Origin: Rosellinia necatrix
Lineage: Eukaryota > Ascomycota > Sordariomycetes > Xylariales > Xylariaceae
Assembly (NCBI GenBank): GCA_021209875.1
Contig: JAGYVD010000002.1
Span: 2,356,001-2,420,000 of the forward strand
Length of the DNA stretch: 64,000 bases
Direction of reading: 5' to 3'
The notes below the pieces were generated by a model that saw only the letters and a program-made list of their open reading frames with translations, did no database searches and had not been told where the DNA came from. Shown here piece by piece: positions 1-11,354 of this stretch. How positions within the stretch are numbered: position 1 is the stretch's first letter; each line of letters starts with the position of its first letter. A program made the translations under genes and the position numbers.

Positions 1-140
1 TACGACAACTGCTATTCTATACACTTTATCTTTGTCTCCCTTTCCCAGAGGACCACCCCAATTTGTTGGAATACTGGTGCTCCTAAATCGGATCAAGGCC
101 ACAGCCATACCATAACGCGACCGACTCTCGCTACGAACGG

Positions 141-186
141 CACCACCACCCCCACCACCACCACCGCCACTACTACCACCACCCGT
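141..186 (+). repeat. (ACC)n microsatellite in kinase 5' leader
   Basis: An imperfect run of CCA/ACC triplets lies just upstream of the kinase start codon, probably in its 5' UTR. A CT-rich stretch ending in CAG further upstream (about 30-50) could be the 3' end of a leader intron, but no donor is visible inside the window. Confidence 0.6.
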
Positions 187-206
187 GGCCCTCTACGGCG
201 TACATA

Positions 207-1634
207 ATGACAAGCAAGTCGCGTTGGGCGAATACCGAGGAGGATGCGGCGCTAGAAGCGAAGCTCAAGAAGGAGAAAGAGGAGAAGAAGCGTTTGAAGG
301 CCGAGAAGGCCACCAGGATAGAACAAGAAAGGCAGCGTGCCGCCGCTGCCGCCGAAGCAGTTGCGCATCAACAATCACAACAACAGCAAGACGAAGACAC
401 ACAAGGCGACCGGCCATCCGCGAAGCGACGGAAACTCACACCCGAGAGAGAAGACGGCGGGACGGACGACGCCGAGAACGTGAAGCTTCTACGCTTCGAG
501 ACGGGCGGGTGGGGGCCCTCTCACAGCGTCGATAACTACGACAAACTGAACGACATCGAGGAGGGCGCATACGGCTGGGTGGCACGGGCGAGAGACACAC
601 GGACGGGCAAGGTGGTGGCGCTTAAGCGGCTCAAGCTCGACACGAGCGAGGCGACGCAGACCGGGCTCCCCGAGACGGGGCTACGAGAGATACAGATCCT
701 GAAGGACTGCTCGCACAAGAACATCGTGCAGCTACGGGAGGTAGTGGTGGGGGGCGAGGGCGGCGCGTCGCGCGTCGAGAGCATCTTCCTCGTCCTCGAG
801 TTCGTCGAGCACGACCTCAAGAGCGTCCTTGAGGACATGCCGGAGCCCTTCCTCGCGTCCGAGGTGAAGACGCTCCTGCTGCAGCTCGCCAGCGGCGTCG
901 CCTACCTACACGACCACTGGGTCCTGCACCGCGACCTCAAGACCTCGAACCTCCTGCTGAACAACCGCGGCCAGCTCAAGATCGCCGACTTCGGCATGGC
1001 CCGCTACGTGGGCGACCCGCCCCCGAAGCTGACCCAGCTCGTCGTGACGCTCTGGTACCGCGCGCCCGAGCTGCTCCTCGGCGCCCGCACCTACGGCGCC
1101 CCCGTCGACATGTGGAGCGTCGGCTGCATCTTCGGCGAGATCCTGACGCGCGAGCCGCTGCTGCCCGGCCGCAACGAGGTCGACGCGCTGACCCGCATCT
1201 TCGAGCTCTGCGGCATCCCCACCGACGAGTCCTGGCCCGGCTTCCGCCGCCTCCCCAACGCCCGCTCCCTCCGCCTGCCCCCCAAGAACGCCCCCGGCGC
1301 CGCCGGCTCCGTCGTCCGCGCCAGGTTCCCCCTCCTCACCGCCGCCGGTAGCGCCCTGCTGTCGGGCCTCCTGTCCCTGAACCCCGACGCCCGCCCCACC
1401 GCCGCGGAGATGCTGCAGCACGAGTATTTCCGCCAGGATCCCAAGCCCAAGCACGAGGCCATGTTCCCCACCTTCCCCAGCAAGGCGGGTCAGGAGCGCA
1501 GGAGGCGGCACGACACGCCGAACGCCCCGGGACGGGGACAGGCCGCGGCCCTAGGCACCGTTGACTTTAGTGGCATATTCGCCGGGCGAGACAAGGAAGA
1601 GCGAGGCGGCGGGTTTTCGTTACGAATGGTTTGA
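207..1634 (+). CDS. PITSLRE/CDK11-type cyclin-dependent Ser/Thr kinase
   Basis: Single-exon gene of 475 aa. The N-terminal ~110 residues are charged and coiled-coil-like (Lys/Glu rich, then Gln rich), as in CDK11 relatives, and the start M-T-S-K-S-R-W fits the fungal family. The kinase domain runs from about residue 112 to 430. The glycine loop is EEGAYGWV near 118-125 and the VALK lysine is K140. The C-helix segment PETGLRE (about 155-161) replaces the eponymous PITSLRE. HRDLK has catalytic D243, DFG is at 261-263, and the segment before WYRAPE ends in a CDK-type Thr. All catalytic residues are present. CDK11 kinases act in the nucleus on transcription and pre-mRNA splicing; that role is inferred from the family. 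Wobble positions in the second half are extremely C-rich compared with neighbouring genes. A CDK9- or CDK10-like assignment is less likely because of the PxTxLRE segment. Confidence 0.9.
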   Translation: MTSKSRWANTEEDAALEAKLKKEKEEKKRLKAEKATRIEQERQRAAAAAEAVAHQQSQQQQDEDTQGDRPSAKRRKLTPEREDGGTDDAENVKLLRFETGGWGPSHSVDNYDKLNDIEEGAYGWVARARDTRTGKVVALKRLKLDTSEATQTGLPETGLREIQILKDCSHKNIVQLREVVVGGEGGASRVESIFLVLEFVEHDLKSVLEDMPEPFLASEVKTLLLQLASGVAYLHDHWVLHRDLKTSNLLLNNRGQLKIADFGMARYVGDPPPKLTQLVVTLWYRAPELLLGARTYGAPVDMWSVGCIFGEILTREPLLPGRNEVDALTRIFELCGIPTDESWPGFRRLPNARSLRLPPKNAPGAAGSVVRARFPLLTAAGSALLSGLLSLNPDARPTAAEMLQHEYFRQDPKPKHEAMFPTFPSKAGQERRRRHDTPNAPGRGQAAALGTVDFSGIFAGRDKEERGGGFSLRMV

Positions 1635-2209
1635 TTACTTCCTCAAAAAAAAAAAAAAGACAATGCCTGAAGCTGGCTTCTCTTATCATGAATCCCAGAT
1701 CTAGCCACATGCTGTGTCACATTGTAAGCCGAAGCCAAAATCTCTAGGCGTAAATGCCATTGCCATTAGGTAGGAGCTATGTACGATCATCCTGTAATAA
1801 TCCTTCAGTGTGCAAACCTCCCACCCGGGTACGCTTTATTCTGAACTCAAATCACTAAGCGTGTGTACCTTTCCGCGCCGGCTTCCCTGGGTTCCGCAAT
1901 CTTCTATGTGGCATAGGCCGTTCAAGGACCGACTGTGTACATATACTAGTTTCAGCATTTCAAATAAACAGATACAGTTGGTAATAAGCATAACAATCAA
2001 ACGCCCTTTCCTGAACCCCGCGTAGCAAGTTGTGTCTCCAGACCTCGGTTAAAAATGATTATTACTAGCTTGCGTGATACGTGGGTAAGAACGCCAATGC
2101 AATTATTGATTTGCGCGCCCGGCCGGGGCTCCTTCATTCTTTTACGCCATATGGGGAAGTAATGTAAAACGAAGGCAAAACTGGTGTGTTCGGATTCGTT
2201 TGCTCCCGG
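1635..2209. other. Spacer between convergent genes
   Basis: This is the shared 3' region of the kinase gene (+) and the secreted-protein gene (-). It has a 14-A tract soon after the kinase stop codon and AT-rich stretches that could serve 3'-end formation. I see no coding signal. Confidence 0.6.
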
Positions 2210-3136
2210 TTATACCAGTGCCGCGAACCCTGTCACGTACCACGTGAAGCTGAGCACCGTGAGTAGAGTCATGGATAGAGCGAAGCCGAAAGCCTGGCGA
2301 TCGAGGGGGCCCCCGGGTGCCGCACTGCAGGTGGCGCACTTCCACTCATTGAGGTCGGTGTAGGGCTTGGCTGTGTACAGGCCGAATTGGAAGCCGGCAT
2401 AAGGCGCAAGGTATCCGGGCTCGGGTGTGTCGGTCTGGGAGCCATCCGAGTCGTGAATGAGTAACGTATATTGCTCAACAGGGAGTTGATTACCGATCTG
2501 TTCCTGCTGGTACTTGTTCGAGTCCCAGGTGAAGGTGGCCGTGGGCGCGAACGTCATGTTCTGCGTCAGCGTCCATGACGCCGTCGCCTTGGAGCACGAG
2601 ATCAGCACGTCAATGGCGGATGGCTTCCCCTGCAGTGAAGTGTAGTTCCACTTCCATGTGATGGGCTCTGTGTTGTCGATTCGGTACAGTGGCATCGCTG
2701 CCGTCATCGGCGGGTCGATCATGGCCACGCTTCCTGCCGGGTCCAACGCGTTGAAAGTTGTATGTTTCGAGTTGCTGGTCTTGGTGGTCTTACTAGTCCC
2801 CTTGGTGGTAGTCTTAGTCATCGTCCCACTCGTATCGCTACTGTCATCCGTGTTGGTGGCCTTGCCCGTGGGTGAGCTAGTCTCCTGTGGTTTATCATCG
2901 GTAGCCGAGCTTTGAGGCGATGCTGTTCTCGTGGGCTGACTTCCTTCGGCTAGATAAAGGTCAATACACTATTCGGTTTGGGTGTCTAGCTATGCAATTC
3001 TCTAAATGTACTTACTAGATGATCCGTCATTCTGCCGTACTACCAGGGAGTCGAGGTCAGGCAGCCACTGAGACCACGCCGCTGCTAAGGGGGACAAAGC
3101 GAGGGCGATGGTCAAAACCTGCTGTGGAGTCCTCAT
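2210..3136 (-). CDS. Secreted, probably GPI-anchored fungal protein (DUF7137-like)
   Basis: Two exons, 3136-3016 and 2949-2210, joined over a 66-nt intron with a GTAAGT donor and TAG acceptor, give 286 aa. The first exon encodes a clear signal peptide (M-R-T-P-Q-Q then a hydrophobic stretch ending ...S-P-L-A-A-A). Next comes a Ser/Thr-rich linker (about 40-100). A globular domain follows with the pattern I-D-P-P-M near its start and a C-A-T-C pair near its end. A C-terminal hydrophobic segment without a basic tail suggests GPI anchoring or a membrane anchor. From memory the globular part resembles the ascomycete family DUF7137; the function is unknown. Calling only the long open frame would lose the signal peptide. 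Confidence 0.82.
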
Positions 3137-4707
3137 TTTGGTGTTTCAGAGAACGGAATGCGGGAATAGTAGGACGTTCGATTGACCCTGGAAGATGGAC
3201 GAAGTAGTTGACTCCGGTGATCCTTCGATAAGGGGTTGGTTGGGTGGTCGCTCGCACTCGGTTCGTCGGCGGCGTGACGCGGTCGGAAAAGGTTGGATTC
3301 ACTAGATGCTGTGGTCTGCTACGCCAGACGTCAACTGATGGGACGCCTTTTACGAGGCGATGCGATGCGGCGGTTGGCTGCTGAGAGGGAAAAAAACAAA
3401 CACCAAAGGCGAGCTGAAGCGATAGTTCGGGTTTCGCCAACGAGCGGGACGAGACAGTTTTAAAGACGTCGAGCGAATGATGTAGCGAAAGCGAAGGGCA
3501 GTGGATTAGCAAGAAAACGGGCTACCACGGGGGATGAACGACGTCCGGTATTATCAGTCTATTGATACATATGAAGATGAGGGTGAAGATGAAGACGATG
3601 GAAAAGTGGAAGTACGGGCGAGGTGGTGTTTGGAGCCCAGCGGGAAAACATGACCAAGAGTCGACTGCCCGGGGCGAACACGAGCATTGTGCATGGAGCC
3701 ATGACCAGAAGGGTTTGGCGGGCATGATTAATCCTAGCAATGGAGGGCGCAATGGAGATCTCTTCAGTGGGTGGCGGAGGTCAAGTCAATAAAACCAGCC
3801 AATCGCTCCCGCTAACCTGGCATCCGCTAGTGTGATACAAGTACTTAGGTACTTGATCACTCCTCTTACTGTGCCCGACAGTGCACCCCCGAGCAATGCA
3901 TAAAGCTGGAACAATGTGAGAAAAAACATGGTACTGCTATGTATGTAAGATTCGGAGGTGTTATTGTTAGAAAAAAACAAGTGAGGGTGAACCGCGGAGC
4001 GGCACCCACTCATATTTACCTGCCTACCTCCCTAACCAAGCACTGAGGGATCCATCCATCAACAGTTCTTCTCATAGAACAGCGTCTGGTATGCTGACAA
4101 CGTGGTTTGGTGTTTACATTTAAAAACTAGATAGGCTAACGTTGCCACCTAATAACGAAACCTCAAGTAGCTTAGGTATGATGTTACCATGATGTAGTTC
4201 CTGTGATTGTTGATGATTTATTCGTGGCATGCAAGACCCAAGGCTAGTTACCCACATGTAGTAGAGATGGGTGGTGCCGGCGTAGTAGTACCAACCTACT
4301 TCTAGGCAGTTGTAGTTATGCTCGGTTTCAAGCACATACCAAGGCGAGGAGGTAATTATGTGCCTACCTACTCAAATTATTCGTATTCCTGTCAAGTCCC
4401 GCACACATTTTGACCAAGGACGCCGATACGCACAGTGCCTTTGGAACAGTGCGTGACGTACCTGATAGGTACCTACTCACTTATGGATGTAGGCTAGTTA
4501 TAGTTGACAAGACATCACCTAAAAATAAGTTAGGTCATCTCTCCGGGGCACATACTTAGTGTAGATAGGTACCCAACCCCCTGCATACAACTTGGAAGTT
4601 TGAGTTACGCGCTATGAAAGGCATCTAAAGGCTCTAATCCTACCTATTTCATCTCGACGCATCTTGAATTCTTAGCAATAAACTATCCCATAGTGTAGTG
4701 CGGTCAT

Positions 4708-4805
4708 GGTAGGTAGAGGTAGGTAGGTAGGTAGAGGTAGGTAGGTAGGTAGAGGTAGGTAGGTAGGTAGAGGTAGGTAGGTAGGTAGAGGTAGGTAGAG
4801 GTACC
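4708..4805. repeat. 18-bp minisatellite, (AGGT)4AG unit
   Basis: About four full copies of an 18-bp unit made of four AGGT tetramers plus AG, flanked by partial copies. On the minus strand the unit is six codons long and stays open, giving a false PTSTYL repeat peptide. It is an enlarged version of the AGGT/ACCT motif found in other spacers here. Confidence 0.9.
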
Positions 4806-6888
4806 TTGCTCTGGATCGCAAGCTGCAAGAGTCGAGACATTCAGCTAGCTTACCTACTCTTAGGCCTCCCTAACATGAGCAAGCACCAGCCGATTAAGCC
4901 CGGACTTCCCACCACTCACCGGGGACAGCAATGAATAATGCGAGTAGCTCACAGTCGATTACACTCTAATGCATTCGCTCCTGAGAACATCCACCGTCTA
5001 TCTTCAGAGTGCATGCTGCGATGAATTCGGCATGGACGATATTTACAACTTGAAAGCGGCCAGGTTACGTGAGAGCCCATGACGAATTTGGGGATGTCAT
5101 CTGCGTGCAGTGCTATGGCCTATCAGGAGGCACAGATGAGAGAAAAGCCTCGTGAACCAGCAGAAACAAAAGAAAAGGCCGCGTAATTGTCTATGAATGG
5201 ATACACTCGACAAGTGAGATAATTCTGCGTGAATCCACGCAGCGCGCGCGCGAGACAAGCGAAATGGTGACAAAGCATTGTGATGGGAAACCAATGGCCG
5301 CCTATTACTCCTCCTATCCTGACCTTGATGACCTCTGGGAGTGAGTGCTCTACGCAAATACTGATTGAAGGTCTAGTTATATATGGTGTAGATCGAGTAC
5401 TACATATTGCGATACTGTATCTACCTCTGTATCGGTCAAGATGGGGTGTTATGGACTACAGCATCTTCAACAAATGAGGGATGGACATTGTCCTAAAAGG
5501 CATATTTAACCCCCAACCTCACCCCGCCCGCACAATACTTACACGTATGTAAACAATATCAGCATCGATATCAATTCCGTTCGGGTAGATCTGATACCGA
5601 TCTGAAATGGTACAGTCTGCTGTTCAATTCTATACATATGCACATTTTGGCATACCCGTCTATCTCGTCGGGAAGCGGATACACAAGGCGGTAGTTAATC
5701 GCTATGACCGAGTAAGCTTGGTTGAAGCTGGTCAGCGTGCAGGGCATTTCTCTAAATAGCTGCCAACCTGCCAGCGAGTTGCCCCCATTCCCTCATTCCC
5801 TCATTCAGACACTGCTATGGTTATGCTGCGAGTACTGGAACTCTTCTCCCCACACTATTATTATCATGCCACACCTGTTATAGAGGGGTGGTGTTGTGTT
5901 TGCTCGGATCCCTGTAAGGAAACCCTGGAAGCCGCAGGTCTTGCTCGCACACAGAGGGGCGCTTAAATCTATGATTTGTAGGATATTTGTGCACATGATG
6001 CTGGTAATATTAGATGCCTATGGTGGTAGCTAGCACAAAAGCTGACTCGACGGCTGGCTCATGCCATGTTTTTGGAGCAAACCACTGCAAGGGGCATCGA
6101 CGTGAATCAAGAACGACAGCATCGGATAGGTAGGTAAACCTAAACGCGCCTAAGCGCTACTTGTGTATTGCAAAATAGCCTTCTTGGGGCATCTTTGACA
6201 CTTCAGGGTAGCTCTGATGCTTAACATGATTGGACCTCGTCATAATTTCCTACCCTATTAAGGTGACTAGAAGAATCATGGGCAGCTGAGGAGAGACTAG
6301 TTCCAGGCTGTCTTGGCAAACCTGTCAAACAACCTGAGGTTGCGGTTGCCCACTCGTTAGCTCTGTAGTGTATATTTGACTCCCAGATCTGCCCATAGGC
6401 CATTGGTAACTATCCACACACCTAACCTCTTCCATTCATCTGCCTACCTAGGTAGGTAGGCACTCGAAGCTTGGCAAATTGGGGCACTTGCGGCAGTTAG
6501 GTAGTTGAGAGCATTACAATCACTATAGATGAGTAAATACCTAGGTACTTGTTGGGCAGGCGGTTGAGGGGTGTGTGCAGGCACAGGGCGGTCGGAGATT
6601 TCCAGGGATCCATTGCTTTCAAGTAGGTATTCTCCACAAACGGATTTGCCGCTTCCCCTGGAAGAGTAGACTGCGCTTGATTCATCTAAGTTACCTACTA
6701 AGTACCTTAGCGTAATCTCAGGCTAGAATCCCCATGCCTATAGGTATCACTGCAGGTGAGTGCAGCCCAATGATTCTAGGCTGGTGATATCATTCCTACC
6801 CTCATACCCCTCACAAACATCTGGGGGAAGGTGCCTGTAGTAACGCGGGCGTGCTAGTCGTCTACCACTACTCGCTATCACAGTACCT

Positions 6889-6914
6889 TAGGCAGGTAGG
6901 TACCTACCTGCCTA
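6889..6914. repeat. Perfect 26-bp palindrome built of ACCT/AGGT
   Basis: Bases 6889-6901 are the exact reverse complement of 6902-6914, with no loop; the centre is GGTACC. It is about 260 bp upstream of the RRM gene. It could extrude a cruciform or bind a symmetric protein, but nothing in the sequence decides between these. Confidence 0.85.
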
Positions 6915-7176
6915 GTACCGGCGTTACCTTGACTAACAATTAGGTAGGTACCTGAAATATAGGCTCCCAAGGTACATAAGTCAATGTACCCTTTGCCACT
7001 CCCATGGATGCTTCTACTCTAACCCTCCCCTAAACGCCTAATATAAGTGATCCACTCCCGTGCTTCAATATATATTTTATTCTCGCCCTCCTGAACTCAT
7101 TCATCCCCCCCCTTGTCTCTCCTTCTAGTGTAGACCTCCCAGGAGAAGAGACGACAGGATCTCATCTTGCTCCACT

Positions 7177-8943
7177 ATGGCGGATTCAATATTAAACCCC
7201 GTTACCATTGATCGGGAATATTTCGACACTCTTGTCCGGAGGTGAGGCGAACGTCCCCTGTTTCTTGATACCCGAGATGCCTATTTCGGTCCGAAATGCA
7301 GCTCTACATATGTCCCCGTGGCAAAAACCTAACCAAATATCGTTGTCTAGGGCCGGTTACGTGCGTCTACATTCGAGGATATCCGCCTCGGTGCCTGTCA
7401 TCATCTAACTAAGTAACTTGCTATTAGAACAATAATGTACCAGGTGCAGCACGGTTCCCTGCCAACAACGATGCAATCGTTCCAGTCCTTAAGGAAGAAT
7501 ACGAAAGGCTTCTCCTGCTTGCACGCCAATTTGGTAAACACATCGTGATATTTGATGACCATGGCATAATAGTGCGCACGAAGAGCCAGCTAACGCTTCA
7601 CTAGAAAACCTTAAAAGAAGCCTCTTGGGAGCCGGTGTCACGGAAGAAAATATCGCTGTAAGCACATCCAACGTTTGTTCTAGCATCGCCCCCACTTCCC
7701 AGCTATAGTGTACGCAGCCAATTTTATGCGGCGCGCTTATTGTTAGCTGCATTTCTCGCGGCTATGTTGACAAGTGCTCTTAGACTCTTGTCCAGGATAC
7801 CGTCACTATCCCCCAAGCCGATTCGTATGCGGTTGTTGCAGAGCCCTACAGCCACAATGAGGATCGCGGTGTCAGGGAGCGTCCCAAACAAAATGGAGAC
7901 CCTAATCCCACCTTCCGGCCGGCATCGTACACCGCCTACAGCCCTACCGGAGATGGTGCTCCCGGAAGCGTGCCATCCTTCAATGGTGGATACAAGGCCT
8001 ATACGCTCGACGAGAATCACGACTGGAGTGGCCATAAACACCTCGGAGGAGGCACTCATACCCCCTATTCCGCCGACGGGCCGACTGATTTACACGTTGA
8101 CTCGTTTCATCAACAACAGAAGCCTCAATTCGTTTATGCCCGAGTGTGTAACCGAACCATCGCATTTTGTGGTTTGCCCGCCTCTACCACTCTTGGAGAT
8201 GTGACGAGCGTGGTGCGGGGCGGCAAATTACTCGATGTGTTCCTCCGAAACTCCGAGCACATTGCCTCTGTGTCATTCGTGCTGGAGGACGACGCGGTCC
8301 GGTTCTATGAGCACGCCAGAAAGAACGACATTTATATCAAGAACAAGAGGGTGGGTCATCAATATTTTTGCAGTGATATCAACATTACTAAGGTGAATCA
8401 GATCCTCATCAAATGGGCCGATCGTCATTTCATCCTCCCCGGGCATGTTGCGAACAAGATCGCAACAGGTGCCACGAGAAACTTGATAATTCGACGATGC
8501 GGTGCCTCCCACACTGAAGATAGCGTTCGCGAGGACCTAGAACACATACATAATCTAATTGTGATTAAGGTCGAATTCGTTGGGGGAAGTTGCTACGTAA
8601 AGACCAACTCCGTACACAACGCCATGTTCGCAAGAACTTGCATGATGAGCCGGGCGTAAGTTTCCTAACGATAAAAGGTATCATGGAAATTAACCTGGTC
8701 TCTTCTAGGAAATACAAGGGCTCTAAAATAGAGTGGGATGTTGATGAGTGTGACCAGCCGTTTGAAGTCGTCCAGAAGGCATGGGCCAAGCCACCTGCGC
8801 AACGGGGCCCTACGAAAGTATCTGCGGCAGGTGCACGCAATCGTTTCGATATGCTCCGTCTCGATGACGAGGACAACAATGAGAGTGACGATAAGTTCGA
8901 CACATCATCAGAGATGCCAAGCACCGTAGACGTTGTAGCATAA
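7177..8943 (+). CDS. Two-RRM RNA-binding protein (fungal Nrd1-like group)
   Basis: I resolve seven exons: 7177-7241, 7351-7360, 7428-7533, 7605-7657, 7784-8350, 8402-8655 and 8709-8943, giving 429 aa. The N-terminus M-A-D-S-I-L-N-P-V-T-I and the pattern V-P-V-L-K-E-E-Y then F-E-N-L-K-R match an ascomycete RRM family that, from memory, is often labelled negative regulator of differentiation. RRM1 covers about 201-275 (starting R-T-I-A-F-C-G-L-P) and RRM2 about 293-365 (starting R-N-L-I-I-R). It should bind RNA in nucleus or cytoplasm; targets are unknown. Exon 2 is a 10-nt micro-exon, needed to keep frame; most introns have CTAAC-type branch sites. The 51-nt intron 5 is frame-neutral and stop-free, so its retention would add 17 residues. 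The 5' exon structure is my inference. Confidence 0.8.
7351..7360 (+). other. 10-nt micro-exon of the RRM gene
   Basis: Ten bases lie between a CTAAC branch site with TAG acceptor on the left and a GTGCGT donor on the right. Without them exon 1 (phase 2) cannot be joined in frame to the conserved third exon. With them the junction reads R-R-A-G-Y-N-N, fitting the family's R-R-A-x-F pattern. Confidence 0.65.
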
Positions 8944-11013
8944 ACCCCTACTTACCCCTACCGCTCCCTAACCCCTCACTACCCCTGAGGACCAAATTGA
9001 TATTCCGTATTTTTACTCGTTTTCCTTCTCACCACCCTGGAGGCCAAGTGGGAAATCAATAAAAGGCTGCTGTCCTTGTAATGTGGGTAATCATCATGCT
9101 ACGAGATGAGGAGTATCGAAATTATGTATATACCCAACTGCAAAATAGTCACCCTCGGGGCGAATGAGAAGCTTCGGTGGTTTGAGAACGTTCTCGTGCC
9201 ATCGTCATATGGTTGTATGCGTATGCAATGTGTTAGCGATGCGGATTCTTTAGCTTTTTTTTTCTTTTTTTTTTAATGGCTTGGTTACTTCGACCATTGA
9301 CCTTTAACCCTATACCATCCCTCAATGATGCAGTCGGCATTTTAAAGGTAGGTAATTTAATCTGCACAATCTATTTCTTACCGGAGTAAATCTGCTAAAC
9401 TGAGTCAACATGCCCTTGTCCTCTTGAAGACCCACTTGGACCCAAGTCCGTGGTACCGGATCTGCAAGAGATAGTTCCCGCCATCTAAAATTAGAAGGTG
9501 CTGGCGGCTGTTTGAAAACACGATCAACTTTTGAAATGCCATGATACGGATCACACCGACGTACAGATAAGGCCGTATTAAACCGAGAAGCGCCGAGCAC
9601 ATATATAAGCGAGGCGATCCATCGCAAAGAGCAGTATCCTAACATGATAATATCCCCTGCCATTACGTGAGCTTGATAGGGAAATTCCAGTGCATGTTCC
9701 TCCCTGCATTATCGGCAATGCGGCCCTAAGATATAGAATCACTACACCCTACCCGCCGTAGCACTAGATTGAAGGCGGAAGCATAGGGAAACAAGATAAA
9801 GCAACCCACCGTACCTAGTATCGCCCAACGATGTAAGAAATATAGGAGTGTAGTTTTAGACGTGGTTGATAAATCCACCTTGTTTTACATCATATTATCG
9901 CTTCCATAAGAGAGCGTACAATCAGCTTCTAGGGTTTGAATACCAGTCACCATAAATGTACGTAGTACCTTGGTGGCTTCGGATTAGGTAGATTCTGAAG
10001 CTCTTGTAAAGGATCAGCCGATGGAACCAATGGAATTAGGTAGTACGATCGATCCATGGCTCCGCCTAACAATACAAAACAGTGTAGCCTCAGCATGAAT
10101 AACTTGAACTACCAAGGGTATAAATAAGATAGATAATCCGTACTACTACCGGACTGCCGACATTTCATCTGGGTCACTAGCAGGGTAAATGGCTTCCCAA
10201 ATAGGGGTTCCGAGTGAAGCAATTTGCAGTACTCTGCGCGGGTAGTTGTACCTATCTACCCCTAGCTACTCACTTAGGCAGCTGGCACATAATACGTCAT
10301 CCTGTGGGAACCTCACAAGCCACAACTCTGAGCGACCAGCATGACCAACTAGGTAGGCACATCAAATAATTATAACTACCCACCCTTTTTGGCCGGATAC
10401 CAGCACCACTCCAACCAAATTCGTTTATTTGTCTGTGTTTCAGTGTCAAGCATACCGGTTTGCTATGGCGATGGCATTAATAGTCATTATATCGATCGAC
10501 CTACCAAGGGTCCAAATCGGGCCCCTGTGCACGGGCATGCCGCAAGTAGTTCCGAAAATAAAGTTTAAAACGCAAGCCAACATCGTTTAGAAGGTTTGGT
10601 TGCTGTTTGCTGTTTGAAGGTATCCCACAACTAAAAAGGGTATAGACTCACTTGCCCGAGTTGGCTCAGCCACTGGAGCTGTCTCGCACAAACGCCACAG
10701 ATAGCCTGGAGAAGCCAAGCCTGGCAGACGCCACGCCGCACGACAAAAGCGTTAGGTATCACTACATTCCGATGTTTGGTTCCACGTAGCGAACACCACC
10801 CACTGCCAGCTCACTCACTAAGGTCAGGTACCTTAGCATCTTACCGCCACGCAAGCAATATATCCCCTCTCTTCTTCGTGCCTACCTTGCGACTCAACAC
10901 CCTAATTGATACCCTACCTCTTTTCCGTCCACAGAAACCTCAGAAAGAAAAATTCCAGAAGCCAGCGGCAACGGCCGTCTTGTCGCCATCCGCCGCTTGC
11001 CGTTATTGTTGTC

Positions 11014-11014
11014 G

Positions 11015-11052
<38 letters not shown>
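11014..11052 (+). repeat. (GTT)13 microsatellite
   Basis: Thirteen perfect GTT triplets lie about 325 bp upstream of the DCP2 start, followed by a duplicated GCTGGTGTTGATT unit. The tract is probably in the DCP2 promoter or 5' UTR. Confidence 0.9.
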
Positions 11053-11125
11053 ATTGCTGGTGATTGCTGGTGTTGATTGCTGGTGTTGATTGCGGGTGTT
11101 GTTCAACACCACTTGCCCACCACCC

Positions 11126-11164
11126 ACCATTCACCATTCACCATTCGCCATTCGCCATTCACCA
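11126..11164 (+). repeat. 7-bp tandem repeat ACCATTC
   Basis: Five consecutive 7-bp units, A/G-CCATTC, plus a partial sixth lie in the DCP2 upstream region. Two units carry G instead of A at the first base. Confidence 0.85.
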
Positions 11165-11354
11165 CCCGTCGTCGAGCGCAATCGGCAGTTCGCCCCCGCT
11201 CGCCCATCCTATACCTCGACACGCCGCGTGCGCGCTGGTTCTCGACTCAATCCCCCCCTTCCCTCTCCCCGAACACACTCGCGGGTATATCACAGCCGCC
11301 CAGTCCCCCGCCCCTCCCATTGGGTCTTTTTCTTCTGGTTGGATAACTTCGGTC

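Larger units (their letters stand above)
3137..7176. other. 4-kb gene-poor spacer with AGGT/ACCT motifs
   Basis: No conserved-looking coding frame appears on either strand; open frames are short and unrelated to known families. The stretch holds the 18-bp minisatellite at 4708-4805, a 26-bp perfect palindrome at 6889-6914, and several TACCTAGGTA or TAGGTAGG clusters (about 6125, 6445-6490, 6890-6950). The part just before 7177 is CT-rich and is the likely promoter and leader of the RRM gene. Confidence 0.6.

Noticed and set aside
906..1511. Minus-strand frame of 201 codons inside the kinase gene
   Set aside because: Shadow frame caused by the extreme GC3 of the kinase; no family resemblance and no ATG-based gene structure.
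4649..4840. Minus-strand frame giving PTSTYL repeats
   Set aside because: It is only a translation of the 18-bp minisatellite; the unit is a multiple of three, so any frame stays open.
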